Shown here in pieces: positions 18,878-27,617 of a stretch of DNA of 64,000 nucleotides. The position numbers and the translations under genes are program-made. The stretch's first letter is position 1. The number at the start of each line of letters is the position of its first letter. The stretch lies in contig CAMENP010000001.1 of assembly GCA_945928575.1 (NCBI GenBank), forward strand, positions 124,001 through 188,000. Reading direction: 5' to 3'. Source of the stretch: an uncultured Butyrivibrio sp. GTDB taxonomy: Bacteria > Bacillota > Clostridia > Lachnospirales > Lachnospiraceae. Under the pieces are notes generated by a model, which had not been told where the DNA came from, searched no databases, and was given only the letters and a program-made list of their open reading frames with translations.

Positions 18878-20869
18878 ATGATTTTCAAACAGGAGAAAAA
18901 CGCTTTATTTTTCACACATCAGACGGAAAAAATCCGTATTGAAGCATGGGGAAGGGATTCACTTCGTGTGCGCAGCACGAAAAACGCCGCATTTACCGGC
19001 AATGACTGGGCACTTACCGAGGAGAAGGAGGACTGTTCGGACGCGGTTAAGATTACGATCGACGGCAGAACGGCAAGCATCACAAACGGCCGCATAAGAG
19101 CGGACGTGAATGAGGTCGGTATTCTTTCTTTTTACAGGGACGGCAAGCTCATTCTCAGAGAATATTACAGAAGCTATTACGGCACCATCAGCAATGAGAG
19201 CAGATGCCTTAAGCTGATTGCCCGCAACTACAAGCCGATAATCGGCGGAGATTATTCGCTCACGATGAGATTCGAGAGCAACGACGGCGAAAAACTTTAC
19301 GGAATGGGTCAGTATCAGCAGCCGTACCTTGAACTCAAGGGATGCGTGCTTGAGCTTGCACAGAGAAACTCACAGATTTCGATTCCGTTTACCGTATCAA
19401 GCCTTGGCTATGGTTTCCTCTGGAACAACCCGGGCGTCGGAAGCGCTTCTTTCGGTAAAAACTATACCGAGTGGGTTGCACAGGCTTCCAAGGAAATAGA
19501 TTACTGGATTACCGTAGCAGACGCACCGCGCGGAATCATTGAGAATTACACGGCAGTTACGGGTCGCGCGCCTGTAATGCGAAGCGACGTTCTCGGCCTC
19601 TGGCAGTGCAAGCTTCGTTACAGAACCCAGGACGAGGTTCTTTCGGTTGCCAGCAAGTACAAGGAACTCGGTATTCCGCTTGACGTAATCGTCATCGACT
19701 TTTTCCATTGGACAAGACAGGGTGACTGGCATTTCGACCCCGAGTACTGGCCGGATCCGAAGGCTATGGTTGATGAGCTTCATTCAATGGGAACCAAGGT
19801 TGTCGTATCCGTATGGCCTTCAGTTGACCGCAAGAGTGAGAATTTTGAGGAAATGTATGAGCGCGGACTTCTTATGACAACCGAGCGCGGAACGATAGAG
19901 TCATACGATTTTCAGGGCGACTGTCTCATAATCGATGTGACCAATCCGGAAGCCAGAGAGTTCATCTGGGAAAAGTGCAAGAAAAACTACTACGACTACG
20001 GTATCGATATGTTCTGGCTTGACAATGCGGAGCCTGACCTTGCCGTATACGATTATGATAACTACAGATACCACATGGGAACAGCTCTTGAGGTTGCCAA
20101 CATCTATCCAAAGCTTTATGCCAAGGCTTTCACGGACGGCATAACCGCCGAGGGCAATGCTGACAACATGCTTCACCTCGTAAGATGCGGCTGGGTAGGT
20201 TCCCAGAAATACTCAACCCTCATCTGGTCCGGTGATGTTCCGAGCACATTTGAATCATTACAGGATCAGCTTGCGGCAGGCCTCAACATGGGTCTTGCCG
20301 GAATCCCTTGGTGGACAACAGATATCGGCGGTTTCATGACCGATGATGTTGCTGACCCGGTATTCAGGGAGCTTCTTATAAGATGGTATGAATTTGCCGT
20401 ATTTACTCCAATACTCCGTATGCACGGAGACCGTGGCCCGCACAACATTCCGCCACTTTCGGACAAGGATTTCGGCGGCGGTTATCTCTACACAGGACAG
20501 CCAAACGAGCTTTGGAGCTATGGCGAGGACAACATGAAGATCATGCTTGACTACCTCAAACTCAGATGGTCCCTCAAGCCATACATCGAAAAACTCATGA
20601 AGGAGGCTCATGAGGACGGTTCGCCGCTCATGCGTACAATGTTCTACGAGTTCCCTGACGACGCTAAGTGCTGGGAAGTTACCGACCAGTACATGTTCGG
20701 TGACAAATACCTTGTAGCGCCGATTCTTGAAGCCGGAATGACCGAGCGAAAAGTATATCTTCCGGCCGGTAAGTGGGAGAATATCCACGACCACAGAATT
20801 TACGAAGGTCCTGACACAGTAACCTGCGACGCACCGATTGACATTATACCGGTGTTTGAACGTAAATAG
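18878..20869 (+). CDS. Glycoside hydrolase family 31 alpha-glycosidase (possibly alpha-xylosidase)
   Basis: This 663-residue GH31 enzyme has no signal peptide, so it should act in the cytoplasm on imported oligosaccharides. Order: N-terminal beta-sandwich (about 1-230), (beta/alpha)8 barrel, C-terminal beta domain. The nucleophile is Asp382 in FWLDNAEPD and the acid/base is Asp453 in WSGDVPSTF; WWTTDIGGF and RMHGDRGP are also typical. Alpha-xylosidase, alpha-glucosidase and related activities cannot be separated by eye. The gene is divergent from an AraC regulator. Codons are more GC-ending than in neighbouring genes. No terminator is seen; its stop abuts the repeat island. Confidence 0.9.
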   Translation: MIFKQEKNALFFTHQTEKIRIEAWGRDSLRVRSTKNAAFTGNDWALTEEKEDCSDAVKITIDGRTASITNGRIRADVNEVGILSFYRDGKLILREYYRSYYGTISNESRCLKLIARNYKPIIGGDYSLTMRFESNDGEKLYGMGQYQQPYLELKGCVLELAQRNSQISIPFTVSSLGYGFLWNNPGVGSASFGKNYTEWVAQASKEIDYWITVADAPRGIIENYTAVTGRAPVMRSDVLGLWQCKLRYRTQDEVLSVASKYKELGIPLDVIVIDFFHWTRQGDWHFDPEYWPDPKAMVDELHSMGTKVVVSVWPSVDRKSENFEEMYERGLLMTTERGTIESYDFQGDCLIIDVTNPEAREFIWEKCKKNYYDYGIDMFWLDNAEPDLAVYDYDNYRYHMGTALEVANIYPKLYAKAFTDGITAEGNADNMLHLVRCGWVGSQKYSTLIWSGDVPSTFESLQDQLAAGLNMGLAGIPWWTTDIGGFMTDDVADPVFRELLIRWYEFAVFTPILRMHGDRGPHNIPPLSDKDFGGGYLYTGQPNELWSYGEDNMKIMLDYLKLRWSLKPYIEKLMKEAHEDGSPLMRTMFYEFPDDAKCWEVTDQYMFGDKYLVAPILEAGMTERKVYLPAGKWENIHDHRIYEGPDTVTCDAPIDIIPVFERK

Positions 20870-20955
20870 GCCGCCGGCCGGAACACTTCCGTCGGCACGC
20901 TCTCGCTTGGATGGCCGCCGGCCAGAACACTTCCGTCGGCACGCTTTCGCTTGAT
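20869..20955. repeat. Tandem 44 bp repeat at the left end of the non-coding island
   Basis: Two copies of a GC-rich unit (GGCCGCCGGCC(G/A)GAACACTTCC...CGCTTG) follow the GH31 stop with a period of 44 bp. The first overlaps the last bases of the stop codon. The reverse complement of the second copy and following bases (to about 20975) resembles the direct repeats at 22132-22255, so the same family brackets the island in opposite orientations. Confidence 0.8.
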
Positions 20956-21068
20956 TGCAGGCGCAACGGATACTAGGGTTTCGTTCCGAAACCGAGTACC
21001 GGCGTCTGCAAACAGCCGCGGAAGTTTTCAGTCCGGCGCTAAGAGTACGCGCGGAGATGGTTCTTGAT

Positions 21069-21180
21069 AATGATATGCTATGGCATATCATTAATGGAGG
21101 CTGTTTCCGCGCGTGAATTATATATAAAAATACCCGCGGAGATATTAATCCGCTTGAGAAACATATCGCCGCGTGAATTA
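21069..21180. repeat. 112 bp interspersed repeat, copy A, with near-perfect palindrome
   Basis: It begins with AATGATATGC TATG GCATATCATT (palindrome with one mismatch) and continues through TTAATGGAGGCTGTTTCCGC and two CCGCG(CG)TGAATT boxes. Copy B at 21490-21601 matches it with roughly ten differences, and broken pieces recur at 21951-22050. Confidence 0.85.
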
Positions 21181-21489
21181 ATAAAATGCAGACCGGGAGC
21201 GAAATACACAGCGATTAGGATGTTGTGCGGGATGTATATGATTACACTTGTACAAAATGATACAAATCATACATAAAGTGGAAAATTCAACATAAAAGTA
21301 TCAAATAAATATAAGATATCACAACTATGGAGACCGGCTGGAATCATTTGCTACACTTTATGACGAAAAATGACCCGATAATTATTATATATGCTAAGAC
21401 GATTGATACCATATCAGGCGAAATAGAACATAAAGTATCAAAAATATAAAATAAGATATTCGTTTTCTCAGTGTTAGCTGTTTTTTGGT

Positions 21490-21601
21490 AATGATATGCC
21501 ATGGCATATCATTAATGAAGGCTGTTTCCGCGCGTGAATTGTATATAAGAATACCCGCGGAGATACTTATTCGCTTGAGAAACGTATCGCCGCGTGAATT
21601 C
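21490..21601. repeat. 112 bp interspersed repeat, copy B, with perfect 24 bp palindrome
   Basis: It starts with a perfect 24 bp palindrome at 21490-21513 (AATGATATGCCA and its reverse complement). The remainder repeats copy A. No ORF runs through it. Confidence 0.85.
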
Positions 21602-21699
21602 TCCCTGAATGTGCAATATCGATTAAAAAGGTGATATTTTTCCGGAAATAATGAAGCAATAAAATTGCCAAAATCACACCATCCAGTCTGGTTTTAACA

Positions 21700-21769
21700 A
21701 TTTAGTGATAAAATAGAGGCCTTATTCGAGGCAAACATATGGAAAATCAACTCAAATTTATCACTAAAT
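21700..21769. repeat. Inverted repeat, 13 bp arms
   Basis: ATTTAGTGATAAA (21700-21712) and its exact reverse complement (21757-21769) are separated by 44 bp. The layout is like that of the 14 bp inverted repeats in the protease intergenic elements, but the sequence is different. Confidence 0.65.
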
Positions 21770-21950
21770 CAATTAGAAATCATAAAAAGGTGAGAAAATG
21801 CCAATTCACAGACATAGAATGAGGGTAAAAATTCACACTAAAAAGGGTAAAAACTCAAGAAAAGCGATATAAATATATTATAAGATACAACAATTAACGC
21901 CGGCCAAAACACTTCTGCCTATCAGCTACCGCATGCTCGGCGTTGGAGAG

Positions 21951-22050
21951 CCGCGCGGAGATACGCATCCGTGCGAGAAACATATCGTCGCGTGGACTCT
22001 GTTCGGCATATCATTAATGGAGGCTGTCTCCGCGCGTGAATTTATAACGT
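21951..22050. repeat. Rearranged fragments of the 112 bp repeat
   Basis: CCGCGCGGAGATACGCATCC...CATATCGTCGCG (21951-21991) matches the right half of copies A and B. GGCATATCATTAATGGAGGC...CCGCGCGTGAATT (about 22005-22041) matches the left half. The halves are in swapped order relative to copies A and B. Confidence 0.7.
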
Positions 22051-22065
22051 ATCGCCGCACCAATC

Positions 22066-22253
22066 CCCCGGCATAAGACCACTGCGGCTGTCTGCACACG
22101 CCGGTGCTTAATCCGCCTATGGCGGATTTTAGCATCCGTTGCGCGAGTAGCCAAGCGAAAGCGTGCCGCCAGTGGAATTATGCCGGGGGAGTAAGTGCAT
22201 CCGTTGCGCGAGCAGACAAGCGAAAGCCTGTCGTCAGTGGTCTTATGCCGGGG
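22066..22253. repeat. Long-range inverted repeat, 19 bp arms, with internal hairpin
   Basis: CCCCGGCATAAGACCACTG (22066-22084) is the exact reverse complement of 22235-22253. Between them, AATCCGCC TAT GGCGGATT (22110-22128) is an 8 bp hairpin followed by T, which could work as a terminator on the plus strand. The right arm contains the stop codon of the GH42 gene. Confidence 0.8.
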
Positions 22254-22255
22254 AG
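22132..22255. repeat. Two direct repeats of about 59 bp, period 65 bp
   Basis: GCATCCGTTGCGCGAG...AAGCGAAAGC...CAGTGG...TATGCCGGGG occurs at 22132-22190 and again at 22197-22255. The second copy runs into the 3' end of the GH42 gene. The repeat has an inverted relative at 20913-20975. Confidence 0.82.
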
Positions 22256-24288
22256 CGCTTCACTGCTCTTACCCCCAACCCTTCAATCACCATATCCCCA
22301 TTAATTTCTTCATTTGATATCAGATCATATCCGCTTACGCCTGATACGGTAACCGCGGACTCATTGTAGTTTAAGTAGAATGTGAAGCGGGTGTTGTCAT
22401 ATTCTCGCTCATGGTATTCAATGCCGTCAGGGAGCTTCTTATAACTGATTCCCGCTTCGGTAAGAAGTAGCTCCATAATCCGGCCGAAAGAAGCATCATC
22501 AATGCGCGCACCGATGTAACAAGCCTTGCCGCGGCCGTAGCTGTTAAGCGTGACGGCAGGCGTGCCCGCGTAGAAATCATCGGTGTAACGACCGAGAATT
22601 TCAAGTGCGGAAGAGTCCGTGAGGTCGGTGCGCAGGATTTCAGCATAATCATGGACAACGGCATCGCCTGCGATATCAATATGATTGCTGTCTGACGGGT
22701 ACAGAGTATCGATTTCCTCGGCAACGACACCGAAAACATCCTTAAGAACGGAACCCGGAAAACCGCCGAGATAGCACAATGTGTTGTCGTCCACATATCC
22801 GGTAAGGTAAGTTGCGGCAAGGATGTTGCCGGACTGTACGAAATCGGCAAGCCTGCGGGCATTCTTGTCATCTATCATATATAACATCGGAGCGACAATA
22901 AGGCTGTAGCCGGAAAAATCATCGTCCGGAGAAATTACGTCAACATTGATACCGAGTGCCATGAGAGCACGGTAAGCCTGACAGATTGTTTCCGGATATT
23001 TTTTGGTGGACTGTGCAAGTCCCTTCATATCGTTGACGGCCCACCAACAGTTCCAGTCAAAAATAACGGCGACGCGGGATTTGATAACGGAGCCGCGAAG
23101 CTCGCCAAGTAAACCGAGGAGACTGCCAAGCTCAGAAACTTCTTTGAAAATGCGTGTATCAAAACGGCCAAGGTGGTCGATGACAGCACCGTGGTACTGC
23201 TCGTAGGAACCGCGGCCCTTGCGCCACTGGAAATACTGTACGGTGTCGGAACCGCAGGCAACGGCCTGCATGGAAAAAAGCCTGTGCATGCCGGGACGCT
23301 TTAATTTGTTGTAATCGTGCCAGTTTACAAGTCCCGGAGCACTCTCCATAAGCATGAACGGTCTGTCTTTTTTCATTGAACGCATGATGGCATGCTCAAA
23401 AGAATTTTCAGCCATGGTGTCGGAAAGACTCTCATAATCATTATGCAGGAAAGGATAGGAATCCCAGCTTATAACATCCAGCTCGCGCGCCATAACGCGG
23501 TAATCGAGGCCCTCATACATATGCATGAAATTAGTGGTAACCGGAATCTGTGGTGTGGTGTTCTTAAGAAGAGCAATCTCGGACTTCATAAAGTCGGTCG
23601 TATTCCATGTGGTAAAACGCTTCCACTCAAGATTAAGCCCCATTATGCTGTACTCGCCGCCCTCAAAAGGAGGCTCGATCTGGTCAAAACTGTTATAGCG
23701 GTGGCTCCAGAAAGTCGTCCACCATGCGGAATTGAGCTTCTCTATGTCGTTGTCGAATTTGTCGGCAAGATAGGACTGGAAACGCTTGACACAGAGCGGA
23801 CAGTAGCACTCGCCGCCGAATTCGTTGGAAATATGCCACATGATGAGTCCCGGATGGGATGAAGCAGCTTTGATCAATTCTGTGTCAATCGTGCGGACTT
23901 TTTCGCGGAAAACCGGCGAACTCATGCAGTGATTGTGGCGCACGCCGTGATGCGCACGCATGCCGCGGGCATCGACGCGCATGGCTTCGGGATATTTCAT
24001 GTCAAGCCATGCAGGCCTTGCGCCAGATGGGGTCGCAAGAATCGTGTAAATGCCCTCAGCATAAAGTTTGTCCATAATGTCGGTAAGCCACTTGAAATGA
24101 AATTCGCCCTCGCGCGGCTCATAAACCGACCATGAGAAAACACCGAGTGTGGCGCAGTTCATGCCGGCTTTTTTCATAAGACGGATGTCCTCCTCAAGGA
24201 TGTCGGGGCGGTCAAGCCACTGCTCCGGGTTGTAGTCTCCGCCGTGCATAATTCCGTCAATCTGCGGAAAAAGAATCTGCCTCTCCAT
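22243..24288 (-). CDS. Beta-galactosidase, glycoside hydrolase family 42
   Basis: This 681-residue cytoplasmic enzyme releases terminal beta-galactose from oligosaccharides. Family motifs are GGDYNPEQW near the N-terminus, the acid/base Glu156 in WHISNEFGGE, a zinc-type cysteine cluster just after it (CYCPLC), and the nucleophile Glu315 in FMLMESAPG. A trimerisation-type domain and a small C-terminal beta domain follow. The start has a GGAGG-type site 12 bp upstream (CCTCC on the plus strand). The last three codons and stop (CCGGCATAA) come from the flanking repeat. A 15 bp operator shared with galK lies upstream, placing the gene in the galactose regulon. Confidence 0.93.
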   Translation of the reverse strand: MERQILFPQIDGIMHGGDYNPEQWLDRPDILEEDIRLMKKAGMNCATLGVFSWSVYEPREGEFHFKWLTDIMDKLYAEGIYTILATPSGARPAWLDMKYPEAMRVDARGMRAHHGVRHNHCMSSPVFREKVRTIDTELIKAASSHPGLIMWHISNEFGGECYCPLCVKRFQSYLADKFDNDIEKLNSAWWTTFWSHRYNSFDQIEPPFEGGEYSIMGLNLEWKRFTTWNTTDFMKSEIALLKNTTPQIPVTTNFMHMYEGLDYRVMARELDVISWDSYPFLHNDYESLSDTMAENSFEHAIMRSMKKDRPFMLMESAPGLVNWHDYNKLKRPGMHRLFSMQAVACGSDTVQYFQWRKGRGSYEQYHGAVIDHLGRFDTRIFKEVSELGSLLGLLGELRGSVIKSRVAVIFDWNCWWAVNDMKGLAQSTKKYPETICQAYRALMALGINVDVISPDDDFSGYSLIVAPMLYMIDDKNARRLADFVQSGNILAATYLTGYVDDNTLCYLGGFPGSVLKDVFGVVAEEIDTLYPSDSNHIDIAGDAVVHDYAEILRTDLTDSSALEILGRYTDDFYAGTPAVTLNSYGRGKACYIGARIDDASFGRIMELLLTEAGISYKKLPDGIEYHEREYDNTRFTFYLNYNESAVTVSGVSGYDLISNEEINGDMVIEGLGVRAVKRSPA

Positions 24289-24324
24289 AAAAAATAAAAT
24301 CCTCCATACAGTAAAAATCAGATG

Positions 24325-24339
24325 TGCGCAATCGCTTGC
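24325..24339 (-). promoter_or_regulatory. LacI-type operator upstream of the GH42 gene
   Basis: On the minus strand this reads GCAAGCGATTGCGCA, identical over 15 bp to the site overlapping the galK promoter (26348-26362). The GCAA-NCGN-TTGC core is typical of LacI/GalR-family operators. No such regulator gene lies in the window. Confidence 0.7.
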
Positions 24340-24407
24340 TCATATATTTAGAGAGTAACATATCCATAGGTAAAAATCAAACTGTAAAAGATGTGTATTT
24401 TTGGAAA

Positions 24408-24436
24408 TTGTTTACAAATTGCAGATGTGATATACT
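24408..24436 (+). promoter_or_regulatory. Candidate promoter for the HAD phosphatase gene
   Basis: TTGTTT, a 17 bp spacer and TATACT lie 34 bp upstream of the ATG at 24471, in the divergent gap shared with the GH42 gene. Confidence 0.6.
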
Positions 24437-24470
24437 GTAAACCGAAATGCGCATTAAGGAGAGAAAGTCC

Positions 24471-25064
24471 ATGATTCGTAATATCATATTAGATATGGGA
24501 AATGTGCTCCTCGATTATAATCCGGAAGTTATACTTAACAAGGCTCTGGACAACGAAGAGGACAGGCAGATTATCAGAAAAGAACTTTTCGGCGGCCCGG
24601 AATGGGTGCAGGGAGACCTCGGACTCATTAAGAATTCCGAACGCTTTGACGGAGTGAGCAAGCGAGTGCCGCCAAGGCTTCATGCAGCGCTCAGAGAATG
24701 TGTTGAACACTGGGACGTATGCATGGTTCCCGTGGAAGGCGCCGCGGATTTCTGCAAAGAGATGAAAGCACGCGGTTACGGCATGTATGTGCTGTCTAAT
24801 GCATGCAGTCTTTTTTATGAATATTTTCCGAAGTATTTTCCGCTTGAGTGGTTTGACGGAATTGTGGTATCGTCCGATGAACATATCGTTAAGCCGGATG
24901 TCAGGATTTATAAGATTCTGCTTGAAAGATACGGGATTAATGCGGATGAATGTCTTTTTATAGACGACAGGACAGATAATGTGCATGGCGCAGTTGAAGC
25001 AGGAATGAATGCATATGTGTTTAAAAATGATTTTGATACGGTGAAAAGCCGGTACGGATTATGA
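24471..25064 (+). CDS. HAD-superfamily phosphatase (YihX-like)
   Basis: This 197-residue cytoplasmic hydrolase starts at 24471 (MIRNIILDMG) with AAGGAGA about 8 nt upstream. Motif I is LDMGNVLLDYN, the DxGN form seen in YihX-type sugar phosphatases, where the usual second Asp is replaced. Motif II is YVLSNA, the motif III lysine is in HIVKPDVRIY, and motif IV is CLFIDDRTDNV. The length and helical cap after motif I fit subfamily IA. It overlaps the next gene by 4 bp (ATGA), so they are coupled. A role in dephosphorylating a hexose phosphate near the galactose genes is plausible but not shown. Confidence 0.85.
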   Translation: MIRNIILDMGNVLLDYNPEVILNKALDNEEDRQIIRKELFGGPEWVQGDLGLIKNSERFDGVSKRVPPRLHAALRECVEHWDVCMVPVEGAADFCKEMKARGYGMYVLSNACSLFYEYFPKYFPLEWFDGIVVSSDEHIVKPDVRIYKILLERYGINADECLFIDDRTDNVHGAVEAGMNAYVFKNDFDTVKSRYGL

Positions 25065-25966
25065 CAGGCAGGAAATTTTGCAGGATTTGGACAATAGCAT
25101 ACAGTATAGTGCTGACAGCAATTACGGCGTGGATCCTTTCGGATACTTTTATCATACCGGATGATGTTATCGAAATGCCGGTTCAGACAAAAGAAACGGA
25201 CGAAGACAATACATCGGCGGGCGCGGACGCAGTAGTGACGGACACAAGCTATAAGGATGATGATATATCAATTACGATAACCACAGAACGATATAAGGAA
25301 ACCAATGTTTATATTGCGGATGTGGTTTTAAGCGATGCGTCGTATCTTAAAGCCGGGCTGGCGCAGAATAAATTCGGGCGCAACATCAAGGCGACAACAT
25401 CGGACATAGCAGAGCAGTGCAATGCGATTCTGGCTGTGGACGGTGATTATTACGGTTACCGGGATTACGGATACGTCATGCGCAACGGATATCTTTACAG
25501 AACCGTGCGCGGGTATGAAGAGATTAACGAAGATCTGGTTATATATGAAGACGGGAACTTCGGGATTGCGGATGAGAGCACGATCACGGCAGAAGAGTTA
25601 GAGGCAAAGGGCGCGGTACAGATTTTTTCATTCGGACCGGGCCTTGTCAATAACGGCGTGAAAACCGTTGATGAAGATTACGAAGTTGTCCAGTCGATGT
25701 TAAGTAATCCGAGGTGTGCCATAGGAATGATAGAGCCGCTTCATTATGTTTTCGTTGTTTCGGACGGTCGTACCGACGAAAGCAAGGGGCTCGGACTTTC
25801 GGACCTGGCACAGGTTATGCTGGATGCCGGATGCACGGTGGCGTATAATCTGGACGGCGGAGGCTCGGCGACCATGTGGTTTATGGGCAAAGTCATCAAT
25901 TATCCGACCACCGACGGAGAATATCATGAGAGGCGGGTGAGCGACATTGTATATATCGGAGAATAG
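25061..25966 (+). CDS. Membrane-anchored phosphodiester glycosidase (NAGPA domain) protein
   Basis: This 301-residue protein has an N-terminal membrane helix (about 8-28) and an extracytoplasmic NAGPA-type domain. Typical segments are AILAVDGDYYGYRDYGYVMR, LSNPRCAIGMIEPLHYVFVV, SDGR..ESKGLGLSDLAQVM and AYNLDGGGSATMWF. The family includes the enzyme that uncovers mannose 6-phosphate and bacterial proteins linked to exopolysaccharide or teichoic-type polymers. It overlaps the HAD gene by 4 bp and the following small membrane protein by about 20 bp. The bacterial substrate is unknown. Confidence 0.87.
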   Translation: MTGRKFCRIWTIAYSIVLTAITAWILSDTFIIPDDVIEMPVQTKETDEDNTSAGADAVVTDTSYKDDDISITITTERYKETNVYIADVVLSDASYLKAGLAQNKFGRNIKATTSDIAEQCNAILAVDGDYYGYRDYGYVMRNGYLYRTVRGYEEINEDLVIYEDGNFGIADESTITAEELEAKGAVQIFSFGPGLVNNGVKTVDEDYEVVQSMLSNPRCAIGMIEPLHYVFVVSDGRTDESKGLGLSDLAQVMLDAGCTVAYNLDGGGSATMWFMGKVINYPTTDGEYHERRVSDIVYIGE

Positions 25967-26324
25967 AATAAAGAATTTGGCCGTGTATGGCTTTCTGACA
26001 ATCTTCTGTGCCGTGTTTACAATAATATATTACAGATTTTCACACGGAATATATTCGCCGTATCTTACATGGATGTGGTGCGTGCCGCTTATAGCCGGCG
26101 CTGCAGGTCTGCTAATGAATGTCCTGAGAAAGAACAGACCTGTACATGCGGTGGCACTTTGCCTTTATAATTCGGGTGCGGCTGCATTGGTTGTATATAT
26201 GGCATTATGTGGTATACTAAAGATTGCGGGAGCCACATCGCCGTATGTGATCGTCATCGGCATATCCGGGGCAGCTATGATTGTTGCCGGATCAGTCATG
26301 AAAGCGCTTATGATAAAAAAATAA
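25947..26324 (+). CDS. Small four-helix membrane protein
   Basis: I do not recognise this 125-residue protein. It has four hydrophobic stretches (about 11-30, 41-60, 68-90, 96-118) and a short positive tail ending MKALMIKK. The frame opens with TTG at 25947, inside the end of the preceding gene, with GGCGGGTGA upstream; a shorter start at a downstream TTG or GTG near 25977 is also possible. It is tightly coupled to the NAGPA-domain gene, suggesting an envelope role. A LacI-type operator and the galK promoter follow 20 bp downstream. Confidence 0.65.
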   Translation: MYISENRIKNLAVYGFLTIFCAVFTIIYYRFSHGIYSPYLTWMWCVPLIAGAAGLLMNVLRKNRPVHAVALCLYNSGAAALVVYMALCGILKIAGATSPYVIVIGISGAAMIVAGSVMKALMIKK

Positions 26325-26343
26325 AAAAGTCAGTAAATACCTA

Positions 26344-26372
26344 TTGCGCAAGCGATTGCGCAGTGCTATAAT
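26344..26372 (+). promoter_or_regulatory. galK promoter overlapped by a LacI-type operator
   Basis: TTGCGC (26344-26349), a 17 bp spacer and TATAAT (26367-26372, with an upstream TG) form a promoter. The palindrome TGCGCAA-GCGA-TTGCGCA (26345-26362) lies across the -35 and spacer, so a bound repressor would block RNA polymerase. The same 15 bp core is upstream of the GH42 gene. Confidence 0.75.
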
Positions 26373-26428
26373 CACGATAAAAGGTATTGGTAAAAAATAT
26401 ATATAAATTGTTTGGAAGGAGACAACAG

Positions 26429-27592
26429 ATGAAAGAGAAACTTATTGCCACATTTAAAGAAAAATTCGGTGACGGCGGAGACATCCGTTCATATTTCGCA
26501 CCGGGCCGTGTTAATCTTATAGGTGAGCATACGGATTATAACGGAGGCCACGTTTTTCCGTGCGCACTCACGATAGGAACATATTTTATCGCAAGAAAAA
26601 GAGAAGACAGAGCCCTGAGATTTTATTCAACCAATTTTGACAGCCTCGGAATAATCGAGAGCAGCCTTGATAATCTGGTATGGAGCAAGGAAGCGGACTG
26701 GACAAATTATCCGATGGGCGTTATGTGGGCATTCGGCGAGAAGGGATATGAGATTACCAACGGATTTGATATTCTTCTTTGCGGCAATATCCCGAACGGT
26801 TCGGGACTTTCATCATCGGCATCGGTTGAGGTCGGAACGGGAGTCCTTCTCCGTGATATGTACGGATTTGATGTGAGCATGATCGATATAGCTCTTATCG
26901 GACAGTATTCCGAGAATAACTTTAATAAAGTTAACTGCGGAATTATGGATCAGTTCGCAATCGCAATGGGTAAGAAGGACAACGCTATTTTTCTTGACAC
27001 GGCGGATCTTTCATACGAGTATGCACCGATCGTTCTTAAGGATGCCAAGATCGTTATCGCATGCAGCAATAAGAAGCGCGGACTCGGCGATTCCAAATAT
27101 AATGAAAGACGCGCGGAATGTGAGGAGGCACTTGCCGAACTGCAGACCGTTGTTGATATAAAGAGCCTTGGCGAGCTTGATGAGGCACAGTTTGAGCAGT
27201 ACAAGTCAGCCATCAAGTCAGAGGTAAGACAGAGAAGAGCCAAACATGCCGTATATGAGAACCAGAGAACCATCAAAGCGGTTGCTGCACTTAAGGCAGG
27301 CGATATTGAGGAGTTCGGAAAACTCATGATAGCATCCCACGATTCACTCAGGGATGATTACGAAGTTACCGGCAAAGAGCTTGATACACTTGTAGCTTCG
27401 GCACTTAAGCAGGACGGCGTTATCGGTTCAAGAATGACCGGTGCGGGTTTTGGCGGATGCACCGTAAGCATTGTTAAAAATGATAACATCGACGCTTTCA
27501 TTGAAAATGTCGGTAAAGAATATAAAGATACAATAGGATACGCAGCAGACTTTTATGTAGTGGAAGTCGGCGATGGCGCAGGTACAATATAG
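26429..27592 (+). CDS. galK: Galactokinase
   Basis: The product phosphorylates galactose to galactose 1-phosphate, the entry step of the Leloir pathway. The start at 26429 (MKEKLIATF) has AAGGAG 9 nt upstream; the upstream in-frame ATG at 26387 lies within the leader. GHMP-kinase motifs are PGRVNLIGEHTDYNGGHVFP (about 27-46), GSGLSSSASVEVG, and MTGAGFGGCTVSIV near the C-terminus. The length (387 residues) is normal. It is first in galK-galE-galT, with a promoter and operator just upstream. Confidence 0.96.
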   Translation: MKEKLIATFKEKFGDGGDIRSYFAPGRVNLIGEHTDYNGGHVFPCALTIGTYFIARKREDRALRFYSTNFDSLGIIESSLDNLVWSKEADWTNYPMGVMWAFGEKGYEITNGFDILLCGNIPNGSGLSSSASVEVGTGVLLRDMYGFDVSMIDIALIGQYSENNFNKVNCGIMDQFAIAMGKKDNAIFLDTADLSYEYAPIVLKDAKIVIACSNKKRGLGDSKYNERRAECEEALAELQTVVDIKSLGELDEAQFEQYKSAIKSEVRQRRAKHAVYENQRTIKAVAALKAGDIEEFGKLMIASHDSLRDDYEVTGKELDTLVASALKQDGVIGSRMTGAGFGGCTVSIVKNDNIDAFIENVGKEYKDTIGYAADFYVVEVGDGAGTI

Positions 27593-27617
27593 TTTATTTA
27601 TGGAAGGAGACCGTAAA

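Noticed and set aside
20258-21091. Long open frame (277 codons) on the minus strand opposite the end of the GH31 gene
   Set aside because: It lies antisense to a clear GH31 catalytic domain and reads into the repeat island; composition reflects the opposite strand's codon bias, and no family pattern is seen.
21069-21601. CRISPR array
   Set aside because: Repeats are 112 bp, only two full copies, 420 bp apart, with no regular spacers and no cas genes.
20870-22255. Insertion sequence remnant with transposase
   Set aside because: No transposase fragment or DDE/HUH-like motif was seen in any frame; only non-coding repeats are present.
21064-22369. Several 60-70 codon frames in the non-coding island
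   Set aside because: They are made of repeat sequence, lack consistent ribosome binding sites, and overlap palindromes and each other.
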